Source: an uncultured Collinsella sp. (GTDB lineage: Bacteria; Actinomycetota; Coriobacteriia; Coriobacteriales; Coriobacteriaceae). From it: a stretch of 42,515 nt of DNA. The stretch spans positions 1 to 42,515 of the forward strand of contig CABUGI010000007.1 of assembly GCA_902491055.1 (NCBI GenBank), in the 5' to 3' direction. Position 1 is the first letter of the stretch. Every line of letters starts with the position of its first letter. The notes beneath the pieces were generated by a model that saw only the letters and a list, made by a program, of their open reading frames with translations, was not told where the DNA came from and made no database searches. The position numbers were made by a program, and so were the translations under genes. Shown here piece by piece: positions 8,396 to 15,952 of this stretch.

Positions 8396-8688
8396 GCGGC
8401 ATCCTTGGCGGTATAGATGCGCGCAAAGGTGGACGGGTCCGCTCCAAAGAGCATGTGAAGCATCAGGCGGCGCGAGTAGACGAGCTCGTCGAAGTCGGGA
8501 GGGAGCTCGATGTCGTGGATATGCGCGATGTGGTGGGCGAGCGCCGAGAACGACTCGGGGTCGCAGATCACATCGGTGGTAACGTGGTAGACCGTCGTAT
8601 CGGGGAATGCCTCTTCGTCGAAAGGCAGGAGATGGGGATCGTCGTCGACTTCGATGGCGATGCCGTACTGGGGCCAGTAATATGCCAT
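8392..8688 (-). CDS. Hypothetical 98-aa protein
   Basis: A small acidic, soluble protein with a strong GGGAGG ribosome site before ATG 8688. The start YYWPQYGIAIEVDDDP resembles the core strand of some restriction-endonuclease-like folds (an Asp/Glu-rich strand after an aromatic turn), but catalytic residues cannot be assigned. The C-terminal half (LVYSRRLMLHMLFG) looks helical. It opens the surface cluster and is coupled by ATGA overlap to the membrane-anchored protein, which argues it is real. Confidence 0.6.
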   Translation of the reverse strand: MAYYWPQYGIAIEVDDDPHLLPFDEEAFPDTTVYHVTTDVICDPESFSALAHHIAHIHDIELPPDFDELVYSRRLMLHMLFGADPSTFARIYTAKDAA

Positions 8689-9033
8689 GGGAACCTCCCT
8701 GCTTCTGGGCCAAAACTTCTATCGGTTTTGGCTGTCGACGCCGACCTTATCAGCCGCTACTTGACCAATTTCTGACCAAATGCTTGACGGATTGGCGTCT
8801 CCGCAGGTAAAAGGCGGCAAAAAATACTCCAACTTTTTTCGAGCGACAATCGCGCGGTCGGCGACGGCGGGGCCATATGTGTCAAAAGCATCGTCTGCCG
8901 AGGAAATCAAGCCGCTCGCCGAATTGCACGAACGTAAAAAACGCCAATTATGGAGACGGTCTCGAACACGTCGACGAAACGATGCGGTAACATCTCCCTG
9001 CAAACACTGTAGTTAGCTAAAGGGGGAGTTCGC
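8689..9033. other. Divergent intergenic region (345 bp)
   Basis: This region separates the minus-strand surface cluster from the plus-strand lactate-dehydrogenase operon and must hold promoters for both. Besides the hairpin at 8709-8732, it has three direct repeats, TGACCAATT (8762-8770), TGACCAAAT (8773-8781) and TGACGGATT (8785-8793), spaced 11-12 bp, and an A6/T6 flanked stretch at about 8819-8840. I see no convincing -35/-10 pair and no supported small gene. Confidence 0.5.
8709..8732 (-). promoter_or_regulatory. 5'-leader hairpin before the surface-cluster operon
   Basis: GCCAAAAC and GTTTTGGC (8709-8716, 8725-8732) form a perfect 8-bp stem with an 8-base loop, ending about 10 bp before the GGGAGG ribosome site of the 98-aa gene. 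It could stabilise the leader mRNA or modulate translation. There is no U-run, so it is not a terminator. Confidence 0.4.
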
Positions 9034-10635
9034 GTGTCTGCAACCATCAAACCCTTCACCGACGAGTTCGAAGAGTATGGCCGCGATGAATCTCGCGCAT
9101 CGGGCGAAGCATCGAGCATCTCGTTTCCGACAACGGAAGACGAGGTCCGTGCCATTTTGGAAAAGCTCCATGCCGAGCGTGTCCCGGTAACGGTTCAGGG
9201 CGCCCGAACCGGCCTTGCCGCCGGTGCCGTGCCCCACGGCGGGCATATCCTCAATACTTCCCGTATGAATCGCTACTTGGGCCTTCGCCGCGATGAACAA
9301 GGCCAATTTCTGCTGCGCGTGGAGCCGGGCGTTGTGCTCTCGGAGCTGCGCAAGCAGCTGAGCAAGAAGGTGCTGCCGACCGCTGGTTGGGACCAGGCAT
9401 CGCTTGAGGCCTACGAGGAGTTCCAAGAGGCTCCCGAGCAGTTCTTTCCCACCGATCCCACCGAGGCGTCTGCCTGTCTGGGCGGCATGGCGGCATGTAA
9501 CGCCTCTGGTGCCCGCAGCTACGCCTACGGTCCCATGCGCCCACATATCACGGGACTCCACGTCGCGCTGGCTGATGGCGATTTGCTTGAGCTTCAGCGC
9601 GGCGAGGCTTTTGCCCAGGGCCGCCACCTGTCGCTCGTGACGGCAGTGGGCCGTACGCTCGAGCTCGATCTTCCCGGCTATACCATGCCCAAGACAAAAA
9701 ATGCCTCAGGCTATTTCGTTGCGGACGAAATGGACGCCATCGACCTCTTTATCGGTGCTTGCGGCACGCTCGGCGTTATCACCGAGCTCGAGATTGCCCT
9801 GCAGGCGGCGCCTGCGGTCGTTTGGGGTGTGAGCTGCTTTTTCGATAGCGAAGACAAGGCCGTGTCCTTTACCGATTCCGTGCGTCCCGTCCTGTCCCAT
9901 GCGGCTGCCATCGAGTACTTCGACGCTGGCGCCCTGGATATTCTACGTCGCCAGCGCGAGCAGTCGACGGCGTTTGCCTCGCTGCCGGCGCTCGACAAAG
10001 AGGCCAAGGTCTGTGTGTACGTGGAGCTCGACTGCGATGACGAGGCCCAGGCGACCGAGGAACTGTACCACCTGGGATGGGTGCTCGAGTTTGCGGGTGG
10101 CCGCGACGATGCGACATGGGTCGCGCGCACCGAGGTTGATCGCGAGTGCCAGCGGTTCTTCCGCCATGCGGTCCCCGAGAGCGTCAATATGCTTATCGAC
10201 GAGCGTCGCCGCACGGATCCCACCATCACCAAACTGGGTTCGGACATGTCGGTGCCCAATGCACGCCTTGCCGATGTCGTGGTCCTCCATCGCCGCACAC
10301 TGGCCGAAAGCGGGCTTGAATCTGCTGCCTGGGGGCACATCGGTAACAACCATCTGCATGTGAACATCCTGCCGCGCGATGCGCAGGACTACCGTCGCGG
10401 TGGCGAGCTGTTTGCCCAGTGGGCTGCGGAGGTAACGGCTATGGGCGGTGCCGTTTCTGCCGAGCACGGCGTCGGCAAGATCAAGGCGGGCTTCTTAGAG
10501 ACGATGTACGGTCACGAGGCCATGGTCGAGTCGGCGCGGCTCAAGCTCCAGCTCGATCCCGACGGGCAGCTGGGTCGCGGTAACCTGTTTTCGGAGAAGC
10601 TCTTGGATGAGCTTGTCCAGAAAGGGGGCGCGTGA
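9034..10635 (+). CDS. FAD-linked D-lactate/2-hydroxyacid dehydrogenase (GlcD/LctD-like)
   Basis: A 533-residue flavoprotein, GTG start behind AAGGGGGAG. The N-terminal half is a PCMH-type FAD-binding domain: FPTTEDEVRAIL (about 30-41), TVQGARTGLAAGAVP (about 53-67), then LGGMAACNASGARS (about 148-161). The C-terminal half ends with the FAD-oxidase signature AEHGVGKIKAGFL (about 480-492). This is the GlcD family that oxidises lactate or glycolate-type hydroxyacids. It is followed with 4-bp or near overlap by EtfB and then ferredoxin-EtfA. That set matches the LctBCD-type lactate dehydrogenase of acetogens, where endergonic lactate oxidation by NAD+ is driven by reduced ferredoxin. Substrate is inferred from the gene set. 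Confidence 0.85.
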   Translation: MSATIKPFTDEFEEYGRDESRASGEASSISFPTTEDEVRAILEKLHAERVPVTVQGARTGLAAGAVPHGGHILNTSRMNRYLGLRRDEQGQFLLRVEPGVVLSELRKQLSKKVLPTAGWDQASLEAYEEFQEAPEQFFPTDPTEASACLGGMAACNASGARSYAYGPMRPHITGLHVALADGDLLELQRGEAFAQGRHLSLVTAVGRTLELDLPGYTMPKTKNASGYFVADEMDAIDLFIGACGTLGVITELEIALQAAPAVVWGVSCFFDSEDKAVSFTDSVRPVLSHAAAIEYFDAGALDILRRQREQSTAFASLPALDKEAKVCVYVELDCDDEAQATEELYHLGWVLEFAGGRDDATWVARTEVDRECQRFFRHAVPESVNMLIDERRRTDPTITKLGSDMSVPNARLADVVVLHRRTLAESGLESAAWGHIGNNHLHVNILPRDAQDYRRGGELFAQWAAEVTAMGGAVSAEHGVGKIKAGFLETMYGHEAMVESARLKLQLDPDGQLGRGNLFSEKLLDELVQKGGA

Positions 10636-10637
10636 AG

Positions 10638-11453
10638 ATGAGCGATTTCCATATGGTGGTGTGCGTCAAGGCCGTGCCGGGCAGCACCGAGGTCAAGATG
10701 GACCCCAAGACCAATACCATCGTGCGCGATGGCAAGCAGGCGGTCATTAATCCCTTTGATGCGAGCGCTTTGGAATGCGCGCTGGCGCTGAAAGACGACT
10801 TTATCGGCTTTGGCATGGACGTGCGCGTAACGGTGGTGTCGATGGGCATCCCCGCGACCGAGTCGCTGCTGCGCGACTGCATCGCTCGAGGTGCCGACGA
10901 CGCGCTGCTGCTGACCGATCGCGCCTTTGCAGGTGCCGATACCCTGGCAACCACCTACGCCCTCAAGTGCGGCATCGAGGCGCTCGACGAGGACTTCGAC
11001 CTGCTCATCTGCGGCAAGATGGCGGTGGATGGCGATACGGCGCAGATTGGTCCCGAGCTTGCCGGAGCCTTTGAGATTCCCTGCGTGACCGACGTGAGTT
11101 GCGTGCAGAGCGCGGGCTTTACGACCTGTGGCTCGCTGGCGCTCGTTCACGGATGCGATGCCGGCGAGGAGACGGTGTATCTTGAGATGCCGTGCGCGAT
11201 GACGACTGCCAAGGAGATTGGCCAGTTGCGTATGCCGAGTATTGCCGGTATTCGCGCGGCGGAGGAGGCGGACGTGCGCGTGGTCAGTGCCGCCGACGTG
11301 AACGCCGACCCCGCGCGTTGCGGTCTTGCTGGGTCGCCGACGCAGGTCGTGCGCTCGTTTGTGCCCGACCGTGACCAAACGTGCGAGGCCGTTGAGGGGA
11401 CGGCGTCCGAGCAGGCGGCAAAGCTTGCCAAGATTATCGAGGGGATGGCATAG
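10638..11453 (+). CDS. etfB: Electron transfer flavoprotein beta subunit (bifurcating type)
   Basis: About 271 residues. The stop of the dehydrogenase overlaps a GTG at 10632; ATG 10638 has better spacing from AAAGGGGG, so I prefer it. EtfB signatures are clear: CVKAVPGSTEVKMD near the start, VVSMGIP (about 74-80), DRAFAGADTLATTYAL (about 96-111) and GKMAVDGDTAQIGPELA (about 128-144). The last two match the bifurcating class of EtfB, which binds the second FAD, rather than the mitochondrial-type Etf. It forms a heterodimer with the EtfA encoded next and links the dehydrogenase to NAD and ferredoxin. Confidence 0.88.
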   Translation: MSDFHMVVCVKAVPGSTEVKMDPKTNTIVRDGKQAVINPFDASALECALALKDDFIGFGMDVRVTVVSMGIPATESLLRDCIARGADDALLLTDRAFAGADTLATTYALKCGIEALDEDFDLLICGKMAVDGDTAQIGPELAGAFEIPCVTDVSCVQSAGFTTCGSLALVHGCDAGEETVYLEMPCAMTTAKEIGQLRMPSIAGIRAAEEADVRVVSAADVNADPARCGLAGSPTQVVRSFVPDRDQTCEAVEGTASEQAAKLAKIIEGMA

Positions 11454-12659
11454 ATGAGCGGACTGATTATCGATAGCGAAGCCTGTGTCGGCTGCGGTCG
11501 CTGCGTTCGCGCCTGTGCCTCGGGCGGCATCGTAGTGGAAGGCGAACGACCCAGCCGATGCGCCCGCGTAACCGACGGCTGCATCCTATGCGGTGGGTGC
11601 GTCGACGCCTGCCCTGTCAACGCTATCTCGATCGAGCGTGACGAGACCGCCGGCGCGGTTGACCTCGATGCGTATCGAGACATTTGGGTATTCGTGCAGA
11701 CCGACGAGCACGATACGGTGACTCCCGTTGCCTATGAGCTTATGGGCAAGGGCCGCGAGCTTGCCGATGCTCGTGGCTGCCGTCTGGTGGCACTGGCCGG
11801 CATGGGCCCCGAGGGTTCTCTCGGTGACCTGGAGCATCTGGTTTGCGCGGGCGCCGACGAAGTCCTGGCCTGTCGCGACGAGCGCCTGCGCCAAAACGAT
11901 GCGGAGGTCTACACCCGCTTGATTTGCGATTTGGTAGCCGAACGCAAACCCGAGGCCATCCTATACGGTGCGACCGCTTTTGGCCGCGAACTGGCACCCG
12001 GCGTTGCCGTGCGTTTGCAGACGGGCCTTACGGCTGACTGCACCGTACTTTCGATGGATACGGAGACGGGACTGCTGCAACAGACGCGTCCGGCGTTTGG
12101 CGGCAACCTGATGGCCACCATTGTCTGCCCCAATCATCGTCCCCAGATGGCAACGGTGCGCCCCGGTATCTTTAAGGCTCCCGACTTCGACTACGGCCGT
12201 TCCGGCACGATCACCCAGGTGATGCTTGCGGAAGACGCCAGGGCTCGTGTCGAGATTTCGATTCCCGCCGAGGAGTGGGGGCAGCAGGCTTCGATCGCCG
12301 ATGCCGAGCGCCTGGTCGTGGTGGGTCGCGGCATTGGTTCCAAGAAAAACCTGCCACTGATGCGAAGGCTTGCCGAGGCCCTGGGAGCCGAGCTTGGTTG
12401 CACGCGACCTGTCGTGGAGGCCGGCTGGTTGGAGTATCGCCATCAGATTGGCCAGACCGGCGTATCGGTTTCGCCCAAGCTTCTCGTGAGTATCGGTGTT
12501 TCGGGCGCCATCCAGCATCTTGCCGGCATCGGTGGGGCGGAGTGCATTATCGCCATCAACGAGGACCCGGATGCCCCCATTTTTGGTGCTGCCCAGTACA
12601 AGGTTGTTGGGGATGCCGTCGAGGTCGTCGAGGAGCTGCTGGCCCAGCTTGAGCGCTAG
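11454..12659 (+). CDS. etfA: Electron transfer flavoprotein alpha subunit with N-terminal 2x[4Fe-4S] ferredoxin domain
   Basis: A 401-residue protein starting directly after the EtfB stop. Residues 1-65 are a ferredoxin domain with two cluster motifs, CVGCGRCVRAC and CILCGGCVDACP. The rest is EtfA: an N-terminal domain from about 75, then the FAD-binding domain with QTRPAFGGNLMATIVC and RPQMATVRPG, and the C-terminal signature SIGVSGAIQHLAGI followed by INEDPDAPIF. The extra ferredoxin domain is known in EtfA of the acetogen lactate dehydrogenase and gives an electron route for ferredoxin. Its stop overlaps the convergent HD gene by 4 bp. Confidence 0.88.
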   Translation: MSGLIIDSEACVGCGRCVRACASGGIVVEGERPSRCARVTDGCILCGGCVDACPVNAISIERDETAGAVDLDAYRDIWVFVQTDEHDTVTPVAYELMGKGRELADARGCRLVALAGMGPEGSLGDLEHLVCAGADEVLACRDERLRQNDAEVYTRLICDLVAERKPEAILYGATAFGRELAPGVAVRLQTGLTADCTVLSMDTETGLLQQTRPAFGGNLMATIVCPNHRPQMATVRPGIFKAPDFDYGRSGTITQVMLAEDARARVEISIPAEEWGQQASIADAERLVVVGRGIGSKKNLPLMRRLAEALGAELGCTRPVVEAGWLEYRHQIGQTGVSVSPKLLVSIGVSGAIQHLAGIGGAECIIAINEDPDAPIFGAAQYKVVGDAVEVVEELLAQLER

Positions 12660-13468
12660 GCGCGCGCCAGCCAGTCGCGCATCTCGTCCTTTAGGCGGCT
12701 CCAGGTTGCCTGCGTGGCGGGGTCGGTAAAGGGCCGCGTGATGCCAAGGGGCGCGTCGAGCAGGCGGTGGATATCGCCCTGTTCGCGCGCCAGCGCGCGG
12801 CTTGCCGGATAGACGAGCTCAAACATAAAGCAGATAAGCCCCACCAAGAAGTCGGCGGGCTCATCGCGCTCATCGCGTGCGACGCAGCGGTGCTCGTCAA
12901 AGGCGGCAAGTGTCGGCGACGAGAAACGGCTGCCGAGAAACGTCTTCTCGTCCACCTTGAGGATAGTGTCGACGGTGCTGTCGGCGATGGTGCGCATAAT
13001 GTCGATCTTGTCACCATCGCGCACGATATCGCAGAAGCTCCGCGTGCGCACGTCGAGCTGCGCGGGTAGACGGAAATCGCTGTGATAGGCAATGCTCGCT
13101 CGGATGAGCTCATCTTCTGCCGGGTCATCGATAAAGTCGCGGATGCTCGTTACGGCGGGTGCATCGGCGGGATTCTCGCCAAAGAGGACCTCGATGCCCA
13201 GCGCCGCATGGCTCATGCTCTCGGCGTCCTTAAAGGTGTCCCAGCGTCGCAGCTGCTCAAAGCGGCCCATATCGTGTAGCAGGCCGCAAAGCCATGCCAG
13301 GTCAATATCTTCTGACGACCAGCCCTGCTCGCGCGCTACGGCATCGCATGCCTCGGCCACGTGGTACGTATGCTCGATTTTGAGCGCGATGCGTGGGTTG
13401 GTGGCGTCGTAGGCATCGGTGTAGCTTTTGAAGGCCGCGCGCGCCCGGTCTCGATCGATAGCTGTCAT
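12656..13468 (-). CDS. HD-domain phosphohydrolase
   Basis: A 270-residue soluble protein with GGAAG before ATG 13468. HD-superfamily metal ligands are visible: His in KIEHTYHV (about residue 33), HD in LLHDMGRFEQ (about 67-68), His in IAYHSDF (about 128) and Asp in RDGDKID (about 150). This is the metal-dependent phosphohydrolase fold; the substrate cannot be told from sequence. The stop codon overlaps the EtfA stop on the other strand (CTAG at 12656-12659), so transcription converges without room for a terminator between them. Confidence 0.8.
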   Translation of the reverse strand: MTAIDRDRARAAFKSYTDAYDATNPRIALKIEHTYHVAEACDAVAREQGWSSEDIDLAWLCGLLHDMGRFEQLRRWDTFKDAESMSHAALGIEVLFGENPADAPAVTSIRDFIDDPAEDELIRASIAYHSDFRLPAQLDVRTRSFCDIVRDGDKIDIMRTIADSTVDTILKVDEKTFLGSRFSSPTLAAFDEHRCVARDERDEPADFLVGLICFMFELVYPASRALAREQGDIHRLLDAPLGITRPFTDPATQATWSRLKDEMRDWLARA

Positions 13469-13508
13469 AATGACTTCCTAAAAAGTTGTGTCTTTCGATC
13501 CGGTGGCA

Positions 13509-13514
13509 ATTGTA
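13509..13514 (-). promoter_or_regulatory. Possible -10 element for the HD gene
   Basis: TACAAT reads on the minus strand about 40 bp upstream of the HD gene start. The -35 position (ATCCGA) is poor, so the call rests on the -10 and its placement in the divergent gap with AzlC. Confidence 0.3.
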
Positions 13515-13594
13515 GGTGAACTCGGTTGCTGTCGGATGATGATTCTGCCGTGTCGCTACATGCGGTTCGGAGACCTTGTCAGGATGAGAAGCGT

Positions 13595-14287
13595 ATGGTG
13601 CTCAAAATCGTTAGAACCGTCTGGCCGGTGATGCTTACCTATGTTGCAATAGGCGCGCCGTGCGGAATGATCATGGGGCAGACGGGAATGGAACCCTGGA
13701 TGGTCTTTGCCCTGAGCAGCACGTTTGTGACGGGCAGCGGCCAGTTTATGATCTGCAATCTTTGGCTGGCGGGCGTACCGGCACCTTCGATTATCGCGAG
13801 CGTCGCCGCAATCTCCTCGCGCTTTGCGCTTTACTCGGCATCGATCGCGCCGCATTTGAGGGGTGCTTCGAAGCGTCAGACGCTGGCTGTTGCCGCGACA
13901 CTTACCGAGGAGGCATATGGCATCTCGCTTGCCAAGCTGATTGATGGGGAAGATTGGGGCCCGCGCGAGTCCTTTGTGCTCAACGTGATCCTCATCGCAA
14001 CATGGGGCGTTTCGTGTACGATGGGCGCCATCGTCGGCGCCGTTGTCGATGTTCCCACCGCCATTGCAGCCTTTGTCTGCACCTCGCTCTTTATCTGCCT
14101 GCTCTTTTCGCAGCGGCTGTCGCGCGGTAACGTTGTCGCGGCGGTTTCGGGCGCGGTGTCCGTCGCCGTATGCAAGTTCTTGGGCCTCGCGAATATTGCC
14201 GTGCCGGCAAGCGTCGTGGTCGGCATTGCCATTGCGCTGGCGTGCGATGCTGTATTTGACGGAAGAGGTGCCCGCGATGCCCGCTAA
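13595..14287 (+). CDS. azlC: AzlC family branched-chain amino-acid exporter, large subunit
   Basis: A 230-residue membrane protein with about seven to eight hydrophobic segments. Family hallmarks include the first segment AIGAPCGMIMGQTG, the SSTFVTGSGQFM motif (about 45-56) and an SSRFALYSASIAPHL stretch (about 77-91). I start at ATG 13595, behind AGGATGAG; the frame stays open to 13526 but that part looks non-coding. It overlaps AzlD by 11 bp. AzlCD pairs export branched-chain amino acids or analogues, opposite in direction to the Liv importer further along. Confidence 0.88.
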   Translation: MVLKIVRTVWPVMLTYVAIGAPCGMIMGQTGMEPWMVFALSSTFVTGSGQFMICNLWLAGVPAPSIIASVAAISSRFALYSASIAPHLRGASKRQTLAVAATLTEEAYGISLAKLIDGEDWGPRESFVLNVILIATWGVSCTMGAIVGAVVDVPTAIAAFVCTSLFICLLFSQRLSRGNVVAAVSGAVSVAVCKFLGLANIAVPASVVVGIAIALACDAVFDGRGARDAR

Positions 14288-14600
14288 CGAGTTCTTGGTT
14301 CTGTGGCTGTCGTCGTGGGCTGCTATCGCGTTCTTTCGCATCGCGCCGGCGTTCGCCTTGCGCGGGCGGACCCTGTCGCCCCGCATTACCGAGGCCCTGG
14401 GCTATATCCCGCCCGCTGCCTTTGCCGCGCTGGTCGCCAACGACTTGGTGAACCCCGGCGCGTTCGACGCGGGACTCTGGCCTGCCTTGGTTCCCTGGAT
14501 TGCGGCCACCGGCGTCGTGGCGGTGGCAATCAAGACAAAGTCGATGTTGTGGTGCTGCGTTTCGGGCATCGTGTTCTATATCGTTTTGAGCCTCGTATAG
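14277..14600 (+). CDS. azlD: AzlD family branched-chain amino-acid exporter, small subunit
   Basis: A 107-residue protein with four hydrophobic segments, the usual AzlD length. Motifs: LRGRTLSPRITEALGYIPPA (about 27-46), where the conserved Pro-rich turn sits, and a C-terminal membrane segment. ATG 14277 lies inside the end of azlC (stop 14285-14287), so expression is coupled. A GGACG/CGTCC hairpin (14606-14621) just after the stop has no T-run. Confidence 0.88.
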   Translation: MPANEFLVLWLSSWAAIAFFRIAPAFALRGRTLSPRITEALGYIPPAAFAALVANDLVNPGAFDAGLWPALVPWIAATGVVAVAIKTKSMLWCCVSGIVFYIVLSLV

Positions 14601-14741
14601 GAGCAGGACGCGTTATCGTCCCGGCCTAACGAATCGAATTTCTCACCGAGGCGGTCTGCTTCTTCTGGTACCATGGTCAAACTTTACTGTAGCAAAGCGT
14701 GACGTGGGCTTTTGTTCTGCGTCAGCGGAAATGGGGGTTTC

Positions 14742-15764
14742 ATGGCACAGGAAGCGACCGCCAGCGAGCAAAAGAAATTCAAGGTACCGCGCATCCCGGG
14801 CGACATCATGATCTATCCGATGATCGTCGGCCTTTTGCTCAATACCTTCTGCCCGCAGGTCTTTGAGGTCGGCGGCTTCTTTACGGCTGCCTGCCGCGGC
14901 GGCTCCAACACCATCGTTGCCGCGATCTTGCTGTTCGTGGGCGCCGGCATCAGCTTTAAGTCCACGCCGGGCGCCATCAAGACCGGCATCGTCGTGCTGA
15001 TTCCTAAGCTTGTAGTGGCAGCCGCGCTGGGTCTGGGCGTCGCGTACTTCTTTAACGATAACTTTTTAGGCCTGAGCTCGGTTTCCATCATCGGCGGCAT
15101 TACGTTTTGCAACATGGCGCTCTATACGGGCATCATGGGCGAGTTCGGCGATGAGTCCGAGCAGGGCGCTGTCGGTATCCTGTTCTTTACGGCCGGCCCC
15201 GCCGTCACGATGATCATCCTTGGTGTTTCGGGTCTCGCCAACATCCCCGTCGGCACCATCATCGGATCCATCCTGCCGCTTGTTATCGGCATGGTCCTGG
15301 GCAACTTGTTCCCGTTTATCAAGAACCTGCTGGTTCCCGGCGCCAATCCCGCGATCGCTGTAATTGGTTTTCAGCTCGGTGCGTCCATGAGCCTTTCGAG
15401 CTTCATCGCCGGTGGCATTTCGGGCATCCTGCTGGGCCTCATCACGCTCTTTATCGTCGGTCCCATTACCTTTGCCTTCGAGCGCCTGTGTGGCGGCAAT
15501 GGTAAGGCGGCTGTGGCATGTTCCACCATTGCCGGCACGGCCATGACCACGCCGGTCGCCCTCGCCGAGGTCGCTCCGCGCTATGCCGAGCTTGCGCCCA
15601 CCGCGTATGCGCAGATCGCCACTGCCGTCATCATCACGGCAATCATGGCCCCGATTCTGACCGGCTGGGTCGATAAGAAGTTCTGCCAGAGCAAGGAAGA
15701 CCTGTCGCCTGCCGGTGTCGAGGCCATCGAAGAGGCTGTCGCGACCGACATCGATGGCGAGTAG
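14742..15764 (+). CDS. kdgT: 2-keto-3-deoxygluconate permease (KdgT family)
   Basis: A 340-residue membrane protein with about ten segments, rich in Gly/Ile. Start ATG 14742 follows GGGGG; a longer in-frame start at 14712 lacks support. Recognisable KdgT stretches are KVPRIPGDIMIYPMIVGLL near the N-terminus, FVGAGISFKSTPGAIKTG (about 66-83), GGITFCNMALYTGIMGEFGD (about 117-136) and the C-terminal STIAGTAMTTPVALAEVAP (about 257-275). The family imports 2-keto-3-deoxygluconate from pectin/uronate breakdown. No uronate-catabolic genes are adjacent, so the substrate is uncertain. Confidence 0.85.
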   Translation: MAQEATASEQKKFKVPRIPGDIMIYPMIVGLLLNTFCPQVFEVGGFFTAACRGGSNTIVAAILLFVGAGISFKSTPGAIKTGIVVLIPKLVVAAALGLGVAYFFNDNFLGLSSVSIIGGITFCNMALYTGIMGEFGDESEQGAVGILFFTAGPAVTMIILGVSGLANIPVGTIIGSILPLVIGMVLGNLFPFIKNLLVPGANPAIAVIGFQLGASMSLSSFIAGGISGILLGLITLFIVGPITFAFERLCGGNGKAAVACSTIAGTAMTTPVALAEVAPRYAELAPTAYAQIATAVIITAIMAPILTGWVDKKFCQSKEDLSPAGVEAIEEAVATDIDGE

Positions 15765-15810
15765 CAATCGATACCCATCAATGATTCCGGCGTGCAACTC
15801 GCGCCGTTTG

Positions 15811-15852
15811 AGCGCCCGAACGAGAGCTGTCTTGCAGTGACGTTCGGTCGCT
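15811..15852 (+). terminator. Hairpin downstream of kdgT
   Basis: AGCGCCCGAACG (15811-15822) pairs with CGTTCGGTCGCT (15841-15852), 12 bp with one mismatch, followed by the moderately T-rich CTGCTATTATTCC. It lies 47 bp after the kdgT stop and could terminate it, although the T-run is weak. Confidence 0.5.
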
Positions 15853-15952
15853 CTGCTATTATTCCCCTTACCCCTGCGGAGTAGGGGGTGTTTGTTGCCC
15901 AGATTCGAATTGGGCGATTCTGGCCACTTGGATATTGAAGGGAGGGCGTCTA

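Noticed and set aside
8719..9003. 94-codon minus-strand frame in the divergent region
   Set aside because: No ribosome site, composition unlike neighbours, and it covers the expected promoter region.
15853..15952. c-di-GMP riboswitch before the GGDEF gene
   Set aside because: Small hairpins are present but the conserved GEMM core is not recognisable.
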